A DNA stretch of 64,000 bases from Streptomyces atroolivaceus (GCF_000717025.1 NZ_JNXG01000019.1:65063-129062); one strand, 5' to 3'. Positions 1 through 8,513 are shown, counted from the first letter of the stretch. Numbers and translations are program-made. The notes: generated by a model from the sequence alone, not told the origin.

Positions 1-344
1 GCGAAGGGCCTGGCGAACACCGCTCCCCTGCGGCGGAGTTCGTCCAGAGCCGCGAAGGCGGACACCACGCCGAGAGGGCCGTCGAAGGCGCCGCCGTCGG
101 GCACGGAGTCGAGATGGGACCCGGTGACCACGGCGTCCCCCGCGAGCGGATCGCCGAGCCAGGCCCACTGGTTGCCGTTGCGGTCGACCTCGTGGTCGAG
201 ACCGCGCGCCTCGGCCTGCGCCTGGAACCAGAGGCGGCAGTCGGCGTCGGCTCCGGTCCAGGCGTAGCGGCGGTAGCCGCCGGAGGCGTCGCTGCGGCCG
301 AGGGGCCGCAGCGAGCGCCACATGGCGTGGAAGGTGTCGCTCAC
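1..344 (-). CDS. M20-family amidohydrolase (allantoate amidohydrolase-like), 3' end missing
   Basis: The first 114 residues of a zinc-dependent M20/AllC-type amidohydrolase; the gene runs off the left edge of the window. The metal-ligand block [16 protein letters not shown] is intact and gives the His-x-Asp of the di-metal centre. The start is a GTG that overlaps the hutU stop codon (GTGA), so the two genes are translationally coupled. Family members hydrolyse allantoate, N-carbamoyl amino acids or related amides. Because it is fused to the histidine-degradation operon, I infer that it may act on N-formyl- or N-formimino-glutamate rather than allantoate. The substrate cannot be read from the sequence. 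Confidence 0.85.
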   Translation of the reverse strand, partial: MSDTFHAMWRSLRPLGRSDASGGYRRYAWTGADADCRLWFQAQAEARGLDHEVDRNGNQWAWLGDPLAGDAVVTGSHLDSVPDGGAFDGPLGVVSAFAALDELRRRGAVFARPF

Positions 345-2005
345 GCGGTGCCTTCCTCCCGCATCGGGATGCGCACGCCGCGCTCCTCCGCCACCGACTC
401 CGCGATGTCGTAGCCCGCGTCCACGTGCCGGATGACGCCCATGCCGGGGTCGTTGGTGAGGACGCGGCGGATCTTCTCGCCGGCGAGCTTCGTGCCGTCG
501 GCGACCGAGACCTGGCCCGCGTGGAGGGAGCGGCCCATGCCCACGCCGCCGCCGTGGTGGATGGAGACCCAGGAGGCGCCCGAGGCGACGTTCACCATGG
601 CGTTCAGGAGCGGCCAGTCGGCGATCGCGTCGGAGCCGTCGAGCATGGCTTCCGTCTCGCGGTAGGGGGAAGCCACCGAACCACAGTCCAGGTGGTCTCG
701 TCCGATCGCGAGCGGGGCGGCGAGGGTGCCGTTGCCGACCATGTCGTTGAACATGTCGCCCGCCTTGTCGCGCTCGCCCTGGCCGAGCCAGCAGATCCGG
801 GCCGGCAGCCCCTGGAAGCGGACCCGCTCACCGGCCATCCGGATCCAGCGATGCAGCGACTCGTTCTCCGGGAAGAGGTCGAGCAGGGCCTTGTCCGTCT
901 TGTGGATGTCCGACGCCTCGCCCGACAGCGCCGCCCACCGGAAGGGCCCCTTGCCCTCGCAGAAGAGGGGCCGGATGTACGCGGGCACGAAGCCCGGGAA
1001 GTCGAACGCGCGCGCGTATCCGGCGAGCTGGGCCTCTCCCCGGATCGAGTTGCCGTAGTCGAAGACCTCGGCACCCGCGTCCATGAAGCCGACCATCGCC
1101 TCGACGTGCGCGGCCATCGACTCGCGGGCGCGCCGGGTGAAGTCGGCCGGCTTCTCGGCCGCGTAGGAGGCCATGTCGTCGAAGTCGACGCCGACGGGAA
1201 GGTAGGCGAGCGGGTCGTGCGCGCTGGTCTGGTCGGTGACGATGTCGACGGGGGCGCCCTCGGCGAGCATGCGGGGCAGCAGTTCCGCCGCGTTGCCGAG
1301 GAGGCCGATGGAGAGCGGGCGCCGCGCGTCGCGTGCCTCGACGGCCAGCTGGAGCGCGTGTTCGAGCGAGTCGGCCCGGACGTCCAGGAAGCGGTGCTCG
1401 ATCCGGCGCTCGATGGCCCGGGGGTCGCAGTCGACGCAGAGGGCCACGCCGTCGTTCATGGTGACGGCCAGCGGCTGGGCCCCGCCCATTCCGCCGAGTC
1501 CGGCCGTCAGCGTGATCGTCCCGGCCAGCGTCCCCCCGAACCGCTTCGCGGCGACGGCTGCGAAGGTCTCGTAGGTGCCCTGGAGGATCCCCTGGGTCCC
1601 GATGTAGATCCAGGACCCGGCGGTCATCTGCCCGTACATGGTGAGCCCGAGTGCCTCCAGACGGCGGAACTCCTCCCAGTTGGCCCAGTCGCCCACCAGG
1701 TTGGAGTTGGCGATCAGGACGCGCGGCGCCCATTCGTGGGTCTGCATGACGCCGACCGGACGGCCGGACTGGACGAGCATCGTCTCGTCCTGCCTGAGCG
1801 TCCGCAGCGTACGGACCATCGCGTCGAAGGACCGCCAGTCGCGGGCCGCCTTGCCCGTGCCGCCGTAGACGACGAGCTTGTCGGGGTGTTCGGCGACCTC
1901 GGGGTCGAGGTTGTTCTGCAGCATGCGCAGGGCGGCTTCCTGCTGCCACCCCAGGGCGCTCAGTTCCGTACCGCGCGGTGCCCGTACGGGGCGGGGTCCT
2001 GACAT
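341..2005 (-). CDS. hutU: Urocanate hydratase
   Basis: Urocanase, the second step of histidine degradation: it converts urocanate to 4-imidazolone-5-propionate in the cytoplasm with tightly bound NAD acting as an electrophile. The 554-residue length is normal. Family signatures are present: [11 protein letters not shown] near 47-57, the glycine-rich NAD segment [14 protein letters not shown] at 167-180, the conserved [10 protein letters not shown] at 404-413 with the active-site cysteine, RDHLD at 436-440 and HHGGGVGMG at 483-491. The ATG is preceded by GAGGAGG at good spacing. It is the first gene of a leftward operon and is followed with a 4-base overlap by the M20 hydrolase. Confidence 0.98.
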   Translation of the reverse strand: MSGPRPVRAPRGTELSALGWQQEAALRMLQNNLDPEVAEHPDKLVVYGGTGKAARDWRSFDAMVRTLRTLRQDETMLVQSGRPVGVMQTHEWAPRVLIANSNLVGDWANWEEFRRLEALGLTMYGQMTAGSWIYIGTQGILQGTYETFAAVAAKRFGGTLAGTITLTAGLGGMGGAQPLAVTMNDGVALCVDCDPRAIERRIEHRFLDVRADSLEHALQLAVEARDARRPLSIGLLGNAAELLPRMLAEGAPVDIVTDQTSAHDPLAYLPVGVDFDDMASYAAEKPADFTRRARESMAAHVEAMVGFMDAGAEVFDYGNSIRGEAQLAGYARAFDFPGFVPAYIRPLFCEGKGPFRWAALSGEASDIHKTDKALLDLFPENESLHRWIRMAGERVRFQGLPARICWLGQGERDKAGDMFNDMVGNGTLAAPLAIGRDHLDCGSVASPYRETEAMLDGSDAIADWPLLNAMVNVASGASWVSIHHGGGVGMGRSLHAGQVSVADGTKLAGEKIRRVLTNDPGMGVIRHVDAGYDIAESVAEERGVRIPMREEGTA

Positions 2006-2042
2006 GGGGCTGCCTCCTCGCGACTGTGACTCTCCTATTCAC

Positions 2043-2071
2043 ATCCTCTCCGTCTGAATACTCCTAGTCAA
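2043..2071 (-). promoter_or_regulatory. Candidate hutU promoter
   Basis: Leftward -35 TTGACT (2066-2071) and -10 GAGGAT (2043-2048) with a 17-base spacer, about 40 bases before the hutU start. An inverted repeat TATTCA (2036-2041) / TGAATA (2055-2060) lies across the -10 region and could be a repressor site. Read by eye only. Confidence 0.5.
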
Positions 2072-2132
2072 CAGGTGAGGGTCGCGCCACGCGGGGGCAG
2101 GCCTTGTGTCATCACACTCCCGGGGAGGCCAC

Positions 2133-3482
2133 GTGCCCGCATCGCAGCCAACGACCCCGGCCGGTGAACCCGCGCTGAAGCGGGCCATCGGCCCGAAACT
2201 CCTCATCCTGTTCGTCATCGGCGACATCCTCGGCACCGGCATCTACGCCACGACCGGCAAGGTCGCCGGCAAGGTGGGCGGGGCGCTCTGGCTGCCGTTC
2301 CTGATCGGGTTCGTGGTGGCGATCCTGACGGCGGCCTCCTACGTCGAGCTCGTCGGCAAGTACCCCAAGGCGGCCGGCGCCGCGCTCTACACCCAGAAGG
2401 CCTTCAAGGTCCCGTTCCTGACCTTCGTCGTCGCCTTCATGGTCATGTGCTCGGGCCTGGCCTCCGCCAGCGCCGCGGCCCGCGCCTTCAGCGGCGACTA
2501 CCTCGGCGAGTTCACCGACGCCCTGCCGCCCACGCTCATCGCGATCCTCTTCATCCTCGCCCTCGCGGCGATCAACCTGCGGGGCGTCGCCGAATCGGTG
2601 AAGGCCAACGTCGTCCTGACCCTCGTCGAGCTCAGCGGCCTCCTGGTGATCCTCTCGATCGGTGCCTACGCCGTCCTCACGGGCGACGGCGAGCCCTCCC
2701 GGCTCACCGACCTGGAGACGGGCGGCACGGGATACGCCCTGATCACCGGCGTCCTCGGCGCGACCGCGCTCGGGTTCTTCGCCTTCGTCGGCTTCGAGGA
2801 CTCGGTGAACATGGCCGAGGAGACCCAGAACCCCGCCCGGACGTTCCCGCGCGCCATCTTCATCGGCGTCGCGGTGACGGGCACGATCTACGTCCTGGTC
2901 GCCCTGGTCTCGTCCCTGCTGGTCGACTCCCGCACCCTGGAGGGGTCCAGCGGACCGCTGCTCGAGGTGGTGAAGGCGGGCGGCCTCGACTTCCCGCCCA
3001 AACTCTTCGCGCTGATCGCCCTGTTCGCGGTCACCAACTCCGCGCTGATCAACATCATGATGGCCTCGCGCCTCTGCTACGGCATGGCCAACGAACGCAT
3101 CCTGCCTCCCACGATGGGCCGCGTCCTCGCCAAGCGCCGCACCCCGTGGGTCGGCATCGTCTTCGTGACCGTGCTCGCCATCGGACTGGTGTCCACCGGC
3201 GAGATCGAGGGCCTCGGCGACACCACCTCGTTCCTCCTCCTCTGCGTCTTCGCCGTCGTCAACGTCGCCGTGCTGGTGCTGCGCAAGGACCCGGTGGACC
3301 ACCCGCACTTCCGCACGCCGACGGTGCTGCCCGTACTGGGGGCGATCACCTCCCTGATCCTGGCCAGCCCGCTGGCCGACCGGGCCGCGGACGTCTACAT
3401 CCGGGCGGGGATCCTCGTACTGATCGGAATCGGTCTCTGGGCGGTCAACAGGGCGGTGATGTCCGCCCGCGAGAAGGCGTGA
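2133..3482 (+). CDS. APC-superfamily amino acid permease
   Basis: Integral membrane amino acid transporter of about 449 residues with around 12 hydrophobic segments. The first helix has the substrate-binding glycine-rich motif seen in APC carriers (IGDILGTGIYATTG), and the TM6 region reads ALGFFAFVGFEDSVNMAEE, the usual F-x-G-F/Y-E signature. I chose the GTG at 2133 because GGGGAGG sits just before it; a GTG at 2106 in the same frame has no comparable site. It is divergent from hutU across about 125 bases, so histidine or another hut-related amino acid is a reasonable but unproven substrate. Confidence 0.9.
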   Translation: MPASQPTTPAGEPALKRAIGPKLLILFVIGDILGTGIYATTGKVAGKVGGALWLPFLIGFVVAILTAASYVELVGKYPKAAGAALYTQKAFKVPFLTFVVAFMVMCSGLASASAAARAFSGDYLGEFTDALPPTLIAILFILALAAINLRGVAESVKANVVLTLVELSGLLVILSIGAYAVLTGDGEPSRLTDLETGGTGYALITGVLGATALGFFAFVGFEDSVNMAEETQNPARTFPRAIFIGVAVTGTIYVLVALVSSLLVDSRTLEGSSGPLLEVVKAGGLDFPPKLFALIALFAVTNSALINIMMASRLCYGMANERILPPTMGRVLAKRRTPWVGIVFVTVLAIGLVSTGEIEGLGDTTSFLLLCVFAVVNVAVLVLRKDPVDHPHFRTPTVLPVLGAITSLILASPLADRAADVYIRAGILVLIGIGLWAVNRAVMSAREKA

Positions 3483-3516
3483 GGACGAGCACCGGCGGAC
3501 CGGATCCGCCGCGGAA

Positions 3517-3551
3517 CGACAGCCGGCCGGACACGTTCCGACCGGCTGTCG
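3517..3551 (+). terminator. Hairpin terminator after the permease
   Basis: Inverted repeat CGACAGCCGG (3517-3526) and CCGGCTGTCG (3542-3551), a 10-bp stem with no U-tract, as is common in Streptomyces. It separates the permease from the Roadblock operon. Confidence 0.6.
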
Positions 3552-3683
3552 CGCGTCCACCTGCCGTCCTCCGCACGGCCCGCCGCATGTACCTGTGGAA
3601 AATGCCAGAACCCCCACCAGGCGCACACACGTTGCGTAGCCTCTCCATTACACCCGTACACCACGTCGGGAGGGGAGTTCGCG

Positions 3684-4088
3684 TTGCCCGGAATCGACGA
3701 GTGCCTGATCGAGGTCATGAGACTGCCCGGTGCCCGCGGTGCCGCGGTGGTCGACTGGACGAGTGGCCTCGCCCTCGGCACCATCGGTGAGTCGCCCAAC
3801 GGCGACCACGAGGCCACGGCCGCCGAGACGGCGGAGGTGGCGAGGATGGCCGCCGAACAACCGGTCTTCGCGCAGGCGGACGCGCCCGGCGGCCCCCCGG
3901 GCCCGCCCGCCCCAGCCGTCGAGGACGTCATCGTCACCACGGCCCCCGGCTACCACATCCTCCGTTTCGTCGAGACGGCCTTCGACAGCAGCGTCTTCCT
4001 CCACCTCTGGCTGGACCGCGCGGAAGGCAACCTCGCCCTGGCACGCATCCGGCTCGGCGAGATAGCGGAGCGGCTGGTCCTGGCATGA
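3684..4088 (+). CDS. Roadblock/LC7-domain protein 1
   Basis: A 134-residue single-domain Roadblock/LC7 (MglB-like) protein starting at TTG with the strong site GGGAGGGG seven to eight bases upstream. The family forms homodimeric platforms that usually act on small Ras-like GTPases. It is clearly a paralogue of the fourth gene in this operon: both share VD(W/Y)TSG(L/M)ALGT(I/L)G near the N terminus and a closing NLA(L/M)AR helix. Residues about 64-76 form a Gly/Pro/Ala-rich insertion absent from the paralogue. The stop codon overlaps the next start (ATGA). It has no TTA codon, unlike the next two genes. Confidence 0.85.
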   Translation: MPGIDECLIEVMRLPGARGAAVVDWTSGLALGTIGESPNGDHEATAAETAEVARMAAEQPVFAQADAPGGPPGPPAPAVEDVIVTTAPGYHILRFVETAFDSSVFLHLWLDRAEGNLALARIRLGEIAERLVLA

Positions 4089-4891
4089 GTCCCACCGCCA
4101 CCACCCGGCCGGACTTACCCGAAGGAGCAGCGCCCTCCCCGATGCTGCAGCGGCTCGCGGCGGAGCGGGCGACCGGCGCGCTGATGCGCGACCGAGGCAC
4201 CCTGTACCTCGCCGACGGCCAGGTCGTCCACGCGGAGAGCCCCGCGACCCCCGGGATCGACGTCCTGCTCACCACGGGCGGCGCCCTGCGCTCCGAGGGC
4301 TGGTGGGACGCGGTCGCCCAGGCGGGTGCCGGACAGCGGGTCGGCCGCTACCTCGTGGACAGCGGACGGGTCCCCGGCGGCGCGCTGGAGCTCTGCCACC
4401 TGGGGGCCTTGTACGACGCGGCCTTCTTCGCCCTGGCCCCCACGCACACACCGGCCCGCTTCCGTTACGGCGTCTCCCACTGGATCGGCCCGGTCCGCCC
4501 CGTTCCCGTGCACGCCGTGCAGCGCGAGACGCTCAGGCGCCGGGAACTGCTGAACCGGATCTGGCCGGACGCACTCACCGACAGCGCGCCGCTCTCTCCC
4601 ACGTCCCACCCGGTCGACGCCCCGGTCCCTCCACGCCAGCGCCGCGTCCTGACCCTGGTGAACGGCGAGCGCACGGCCACGGACATCGCGCAGGAGCTGG
4701 GGCGTTCGGCCTTCCACATCCTGGTCGACCTGCGCCGGCTGGCGGCCGCCGGACTGGTCGAGGCGGCCCGCCCGGCCACGGCCGGGCCGGCGTCGGTGTC
4801 CGCGCACAGCCGCGTCACGCTGCCCGAGGTCACGGCCGACCCGGACGTCGCCCTGCTGCGCCGGCTCAGAGACGCATTGGAGGCCTTGTGA
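4085..4891 (+). CDS. DUF4388-like protein with winged-helix tail, TTA codon 11
   Basis: A 268-residue cytoplasmic protein. Residues about 20-140 resemble the DUF4388/PatA-N type domain (ATGALMRDRGTLYLADGQVV followed by an alpha-helical part). Residues about 185-235 look like a small winged-helix module (RRVLTLVNGERTATDIAQEL, then AFHILVDLRRLAAAGLV). Codon 11 is TTA (4115-4117), so translation should need the bldA tRNA. It overlaps its upstream neighbour by 4 bases and its stop lies 38 bases before the ATG of the next gene (or overlaps a possible GTG at 4888). DUF4388 proteins are often found with two-component or GTPase-switch genes; the exact role here is unknown. Confidence 0.75.
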   Translation: MSPTATTRPDLPEGAAPSPMLQRLAAERATGALMRDRGTLYLADGQVVHAESPATPGIDVLLTTGGALRSEGWWDAVAQAGAGQRVGRYLVDSGRVPGGALELCHLGALYDAAFFALAPTHTPARFRYGVSHWIGPVRPVPVHAVQRETLRRRELLNRIWPDALTDSAPLSPTSHPVDAPVPPRQRRVLTLVNGERTATDIAQELGRSAFHILVDLRRLAAAGLVEAARPATAGPASVSAHSRVTLPEVTADPDVALLRRLRDALEAL

Positions 4892-4929
4892 TACGCGCGC
4901 TCAGGCAGCGTGCCGGGAGGAGACAGCTG

Positions 4930-5397
4930 ATGGTGCCCGAGGCAGAAGCGCAGGACGTTCTCGACGAGCTCCAGCGATTACGCGCCCGGGTGCCGCTCCT
5001 GACCGGCGCGCTGGCCGCCAGCACCGACGGGCTGATCGTCGCCCGCGACACCCCGGGCATCGAGGCCGAGGGCGTCGCCGCACTGACCGCCGCCGCGCTC
5101 GGCGTCTCGATCCGGATGGCCGACGCCACCGGACGCGGCGGCTTCCGCGAGCTCCTGATCCGCGGCGAGAACGGCTACATCGCCACGTACGCGGCGGGCT
5201 CCTCCGCCGTACTCACCCTGCTGGCCGAGGACCGCATCAACGTCGGCCGCCTCCATCTGGAAGGACGCCGCGCCGGCGCGCGCATCGGCGAACTGGTCGA
5301 CGCCACGCAGGACCGCGCCGAACGCACCGCGCCCCCTCCGCGCCCCCAGCAGTCCCGGGCCCTGCCCCGCCGCACCACCACACCGGATGCCACGTGA
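4930..5397 (+). CDS. Roadblock/LC7-domain protein 2, TTA codon 17
   Basis: A 155-residue Roadblock/LC7 protein. The core runs from VPLLTGALAASTDGLIVARD through the GENGYIATYAAGSSAVLTLL strand pair to GARIGEL, followed by a basic, proline-rich tail. I chose ATG 4930 because GGGAGGAG stands about 8 bases upstream. An alternative GTG at 4888 overlaps the previous stop (GTGA) with GGAGG only 4 bases away and would add 14 residues. The TTA codon at 4978-4980 is codon 17 from the ATG and lies inside the gene from either start. It is less like the other two Roadblock proteins than they are like each other, so it may form a heterodimer or a separate platform. Confidence 0.85.
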   Translation: MVPEAEAQDVLDELQRLRARVPLLTGALAASTDGLIVARDTPGIEAEGVAALTAAALGVSIRMADATGRGGFRELLIRGENGYIATYAAGSSAVLTLLAEDRINVGRLHLEGRRAGARIGELVDATQDRAERTAPPPRPQQSRALPRRTTTPDAT

Positions 5398-5495
5398 CAC
5401 CCGCACCAGCCGGAAACGCACCCGTCACCGGCGGACAACGCACCAGCCAGCAACGGACCGGCCACCGGGCCGGCCAGGGAAAGGAAACGAGCACT

Positions 5496-5870
5496 ATGGC
5501 CAACACCGAAGCGTCACTGAAGGATGCGATGGCGTCGATCGAGGGGACCCTCGGTGTCGCACTCGTCGACTACACCAGCGGCATGGCCCTGGGCACCCTG
5601 GGCGGTGGCAAGGACTTCAACCTGGAGGTCGCGGCGGCCGGCAACACCGACGTGGTCCGGGCGAAGCTCCGGACCATGGAGCACCTGGGCATCAAGGACG
5701 AGATCGAGGACATCCTGATCACCCTCGGCACCCAGTACCACCTGATCCGGCTGCTCAAGACCCGTGGCAGCAACGGCCTGTTCCTCTACCTCGTGCTGGA
5801 CGGCGGCCGGGCCAACCTCGCGATGGCCCGCCACCAGCTGCGGAAGATCGAAGCGGACCTGGAGGTCTGA
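5496..5870 (+). CDS. Roadblock/LC7-domain protein 3
   Basis: A 124-residue protein that is one complete Roadblock/LC7 domain: GVALVDYTSGMALGTLGGG near residues 20-38, then IEDILITLGTQYHLIRLL and a C-terminal NLAMARHQLRKIEADL helix. ATG with a purine-rich AGGGAAAGGA upstream. It starts about 100 bases after Roadblock 2 and ends the operon. No GTPase (MglA or CvnD type), DUF742 protein or sensor kinase lies next to it, so this is not a standard Streptomyces conservon. It has no TTA codon. Confidence 0.88.
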   Translation: MANTEASLKDAMASIEGTLGVALVDYTSGMALGTLGGGKDFNLEVAAAGNTDVVRAKLRTMEHLGIKDEIEDILITLGTQYHLIRLLKTRGSNGLFLYLVLDGGRANLAMARHQLRKIEADLEV

Positions 5871-5880
5871 CCCGGCGTTC

Positions 5881-6450
5881 TCACCGGCGGCGACGCCGCG
5901 CCCCTCCGGGTGCGGCGTCCCCCGCCACGGGCCCGGTCGTCCGGTAGGCCCTCACATGCTTCCCCGCCGGGCGGCCCCGCTCCACCCAGTCGGTCCGCAC
6001 CCAGTACAGGACGTCGTCCCGCCGCTCCCGCTGCCCCAGCCGTACGGCCTTCAGCCACAGCCCGGCCCCGGCACCGGCCAGCACGAGCCCGCCGGCCCCC
6101 GGCAGCACGTACGCACTCGCGACCGCCACGAGGAACGCACCGGCCAGCCACCAGCGGTGGCCGCGCCGCCAGTTCCGCACGGTCACGTCCCGGTCCTGGA
6201 GGAAGTCGCCGCGTCCGGCCCGCGTGGCACCCTTCGCGAGCTCCGCGTACCGCCCCGTCCGTACGAACGCGACGGCGGCCAGGGTCACCAGGAACAGCGC
6301 GCCCCCTGCCAGCAGTCCGATCCGCCGGCCGGTGAGGCCCGGTACGAACGCCCCGACGGCCGCCGCCAGCAGCCCCGGCCACCACAAGGGCGCGGCCCCC
6401 GCCCGTACGATCACGGCCACCCTCGCCAACGACTGCGCTCCGCGCCCCAC
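5881..6450 (-). CDS. Hypothetical membrane protein
   Basis: About 189 residues with three or four hydrophobic segments in two hairpins (around PLWWPGLLAAAVGAFVPGL / GLLAGGALFLVTLAAVAFV and LAGAFLVAVASAYVLPGA / GGLVLAGAGAGLWL), joined by a basic loop, then a charged tail ending in a run of arginines. The GTG start is preceded by GGGAGAGGGG at 7 bases. Its stop lies 10 bases from the end of the Roadblock operon, in convergent orientation. I do not recognise a family. Confidence 0.6.
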   Translation of the reverse strand: MGRGAQSLARVAVIVRAGAAPLWWPGLLAAAVGAFVPGLTGRRIGLLAGGALFLVTLAAVAFVRTGRYAELAKGATRAGRGDFLQDRDVTVRNWRRGHRWWLAGAFLVAVASAYVLPGAGGLVLAGAGAGLWLKAVRLGQRERRDDVLYWVRTDWVERGRPAGKHVRAYRTTGPVAGDAAPGGARRRRR

Positions 6451-6580
6451 GTCCGTACCCCTCTCCCACGTGCCTCTGTGGACCTTCTGGGCGCGGAGAT
6501 TAATAGGCACAGATGAGCGACGTCTGAGAATCGGCGGAACCGGCCGCCCGGAGATCCGGCCGCGCGCCCGGAAGCTCCGG

Positions 6581-7429
6581 CTACTCGACGAAGAGGCCCC
6601 GCGCGGCGGCCCTCGCGTCGAAGTCCTCCAGCCGGGCCTGCGCCTCCGGCAGCCCGTCGCACATGGCCTCCAGCAAGGCCCGCCCGAGCAGCATCGGAGC
6701 ACACGCGGTGTCGAAGGCCAGCCCCGTCCCCACCGCGGCCGGGATCAGCAGATCGCTGTGGGCCGCCACCGGGGCGAACGCCGAGTCGGCCACGGTCACC
6801 ACGGTCAGCCCCTGCTCCCGCGCGTAGGCCAGCGCGTCCACGGCCTCGCGCGGGTGGCGCGGCAGCGCGAAGCACATCAGCGCGCTCGCACCCGCCCGCC
6901 TGGCGGCGTCGATGCGGTCGTGCAGCATGCTGCCGCCTTCGTCGAGCACCCGTACCTCCGGGTGCACCTTGGCGGCGAAGTACCCGAACCCCCTGGCCTG
7001 CGAGGAGGCGGCCCGCAGCCCGAGCACGAGCAGGGGCCTGGAGGCGGCGAGCAACCGCCCCGCCCGCTCCACCGGGGCCGGGTCGGCGAGCAGTTCGGAC
7101 AGCTGCCGCAGATTCTCGATCTCCGCCAGCACCGCCTGCTGGTACTCGTTGAGGCTCTCCTCCACGCCACGGCCGTCGGCCGCTCCGTCCGGGGTGACCT
7201 CCCTCAGGTGCTTGCGCAGCGCCGGGTACCCGTCGAAGCCCAGCGCCACGGCGAAGCGGGTGACGGACGGCTGACTGACACCGGCCAGCTCCGCGAGCTC
7301 CACACTCGACAGGAAGGGAGCATCGGCGGCCCGCCGCACCATCGAGTGCGCGATACGCCGCTGGGTGGGCGTGAGCCGCTGCCCCTCGAAGAGCCGCTGC
7401 AACCGTGCAGCCGGGCTGCTCCCGCTCAT
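6581..7429 (-). CDS. RpiR-family transcriptional regulator with SIS domain
   Basis: A 282-residue regulator. The N-terminal helix-turn-helix of RpiR type includes SSVELAELAGVSQPSVTRFA around residues 42-61; the C-terminal half is a sugar-isomerase (SIS) fold that normally binds a phosphorylated sugar (LVLGLRAASSQARGFGYFA, then a conserved LMCFALPRHPREAVDAL). The ATG has AAGGGGA upstream; a start nine codons earlier is possible but lacks a site. It stands alone with no metabolic gene beside it on the same strand, so its target is not evident. Confidence 0.88.
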   Translation of the reverse strand: MSGSSPAARLQRLFEGQRLTPTQRRIAHSMVRRAADAPFLSSVELAELAGVSQPSVTRFAVALGFDGYPALRKHLREVTPDGAADGRGVEESLNEYQQAVLAEIENLRQLSELLADPAPVERAGRLLAASRPLLVLGLRAASSQARGFGYFAAKVHPEVRVLDEGGSMLHDRIDAARRAGASALMCFALPRHPREAVDALAYAREQGLTVVTVADSAFAPVAAHSDLLIPAAVGTGLAFDTACAPMLLGRALLEAMCDGLPEAQARLEDFDARAAARGLFVE

Positions 7430-7742
7430 GCTGTCCCCTTCGGAGTTCCGGCGCACCGGTCCGGCGCCGAGGAATCCATTCAGTCAGCAAGTGCTCTGCA
7501 TGTCCATATACAGCCCACGGTCCGGACACGGCCGGGACCTCATGCCGCCAGGACCAGCCCATCCACACCCCCTGATCGGCCCAGGCGTCAACGCCGCGCC
7601 ACGGGCTGTCGCTCTCATCGGTGAATTCCTTCTGGAGAGCCGTCTGATCCACAGCAGCGCAGCAGGATGTGAAGAATCCGTGCCCTCGCCGGTGGCCTCA
7701 TCCCCACCCCGTTCCATCCGCCCCGTCAGGAAGCCGTCCTCC
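7430..7742. other. Intergenic region between divergent genes
   Basis: About 313 bases between the RpiR gene and the exported protein. The rightward reading frame is open throughout, so an upstream start such as the GTG near 7680 cannot be excluded, but the composition before 7743 does not look coding. I see no clear promoter hexamers or long palindrome. Confidence 0.5.
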
Positions 7743-8318
7743 ATGTCCCAGCAGTATCCGCAGAACCCTCAGCAGCCCTACCAGGGCGGCCCTGCCGGCT
7801 ATCCGGGCGGACCGGTTCCGCCGCACCAGCCTCAGCCTGAGAAGTCCTGGTTCGCCCGGCACAAGGTGCTCACGGTGGTCGGCGGCGTGTTCGCCTTCAT
7901 GGTCGTCGTCGGAATCGCCGCGAGCGGCGGGGACGACCCGGGCAAGGGCTCCGACACGGCAGCCACCGCCCCGCAGAAACAGGCTGCCGCCGAACCCGCC
8001 GAGAAGGCCGACGACAAGGCCGCCCTTGAGAAGGAGCTCTCTCAGGCCGACCGGTTCAAGGCCTTCATCGAGGAGAACGGGACCGCCGCGGAGAAGGCCG
8101 CGGCCGGGCACATCACCAAGGTCCAGGGTGCGGACGAGTCCAACGGGATCCTGGACTCCGCCGACGTCTACACAGACTTCACGGGCGGCCTGATGGGCCC
8201 GCACCAGGGTGAGGGCAAGTTGCTCGCCTCCGCGTTCGCCGACTGGAAGGACTCGGAAAACGGCCTGGTCACCATCTACGACGAGAAGGGCGAGATCCTG
8301 TCCAACGGCAACTTCTGA
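7743..8318 (+). CDS. Membrane-anchored extracytoplasmic protein of unknown function
   Basis: A 192-residue protein with a Gln/Pro/Gly-rich cytoplasmic N terminus (residues 1-38), one transmembrane helix (about 44-60, VLTVVGGVFAFMVVVGIAAS), an Ala/Lys/Glu-rich linker and an exported domain from about residue 100 (FKAFIEENGTAAEKAAAGHI, then VYTDFTGGLMG and a final ITIYDEKGE-type strand, here VTIYDEKGE). This layout is common in Streptomyces surface proteins. GTCAGGAAG lies upstream of the ATG at somewhat long spacing. Function unknown. Confidence 0.75.
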   Translation: MSQQYPQNPQQPYQGGPAGYPGGPVPPHQPQPEKSWFARHKVLTVVGGVFAFMVVVGIAASGGDDPGKGSDTAATAPQKQAAAEPAEKADDKAALEKELSQADRFKAFIEENGTAAEKAAAGHITKVQGADESNGILDSADVYTDFTGGLMGPHQGEGKLLASAFADWKDSENGLVTIYDEKGEILSNGNF

Positions 8319-8365
8319 CGGACGAGGCCGGCCGGTACGACCGCCGCCCCTTCCCTCGCCCCGGG

Positions 8366-8418
8366 CCTCCTGACCGGTCCGGGGACCTCCGGACCGGGAC
8401 CTCCTGACCGGTCCGGGG
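8366..8418. repeat. Direct repeat with embedded hairpin (likely terminator)
   Basis: A 19-base sequence, CCTCCTGACCGGTCCGGGG, occurs at 8366-8384 and again at 8400-8418. Between them CCGGTCCGG (8374-8382) pairs with CCGGACCGG (8389-8397) as a 9-bp stem. A third imperfect copy of the core follows at about 8422-8434. It lies just after the exported-protein gene and probably ends its transcript. Confidence 0.75.
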
Positions 8419-8513
8419 CCTCTGGACGGTCCGGACACGGCAGCGACGCCACGCGTGGGCCCGCGCCGCCCGCTCGCATTGCGGGACCGCCCTCCCCTGC
8501 CGACCCTGGGGTC

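Noticed and set aside
425..2002. A 525-codon plus-strand frame opposite hutU
   Set aside because: Shadow of urocanase, with Val/Gly/Arg/Asp-rich composition and no start signal.
3684..5870. A standard conservon (cvnA-D)
   Set aside because: There is no sensor kinase, DUF742 protein or GTPase among or beside these genes.
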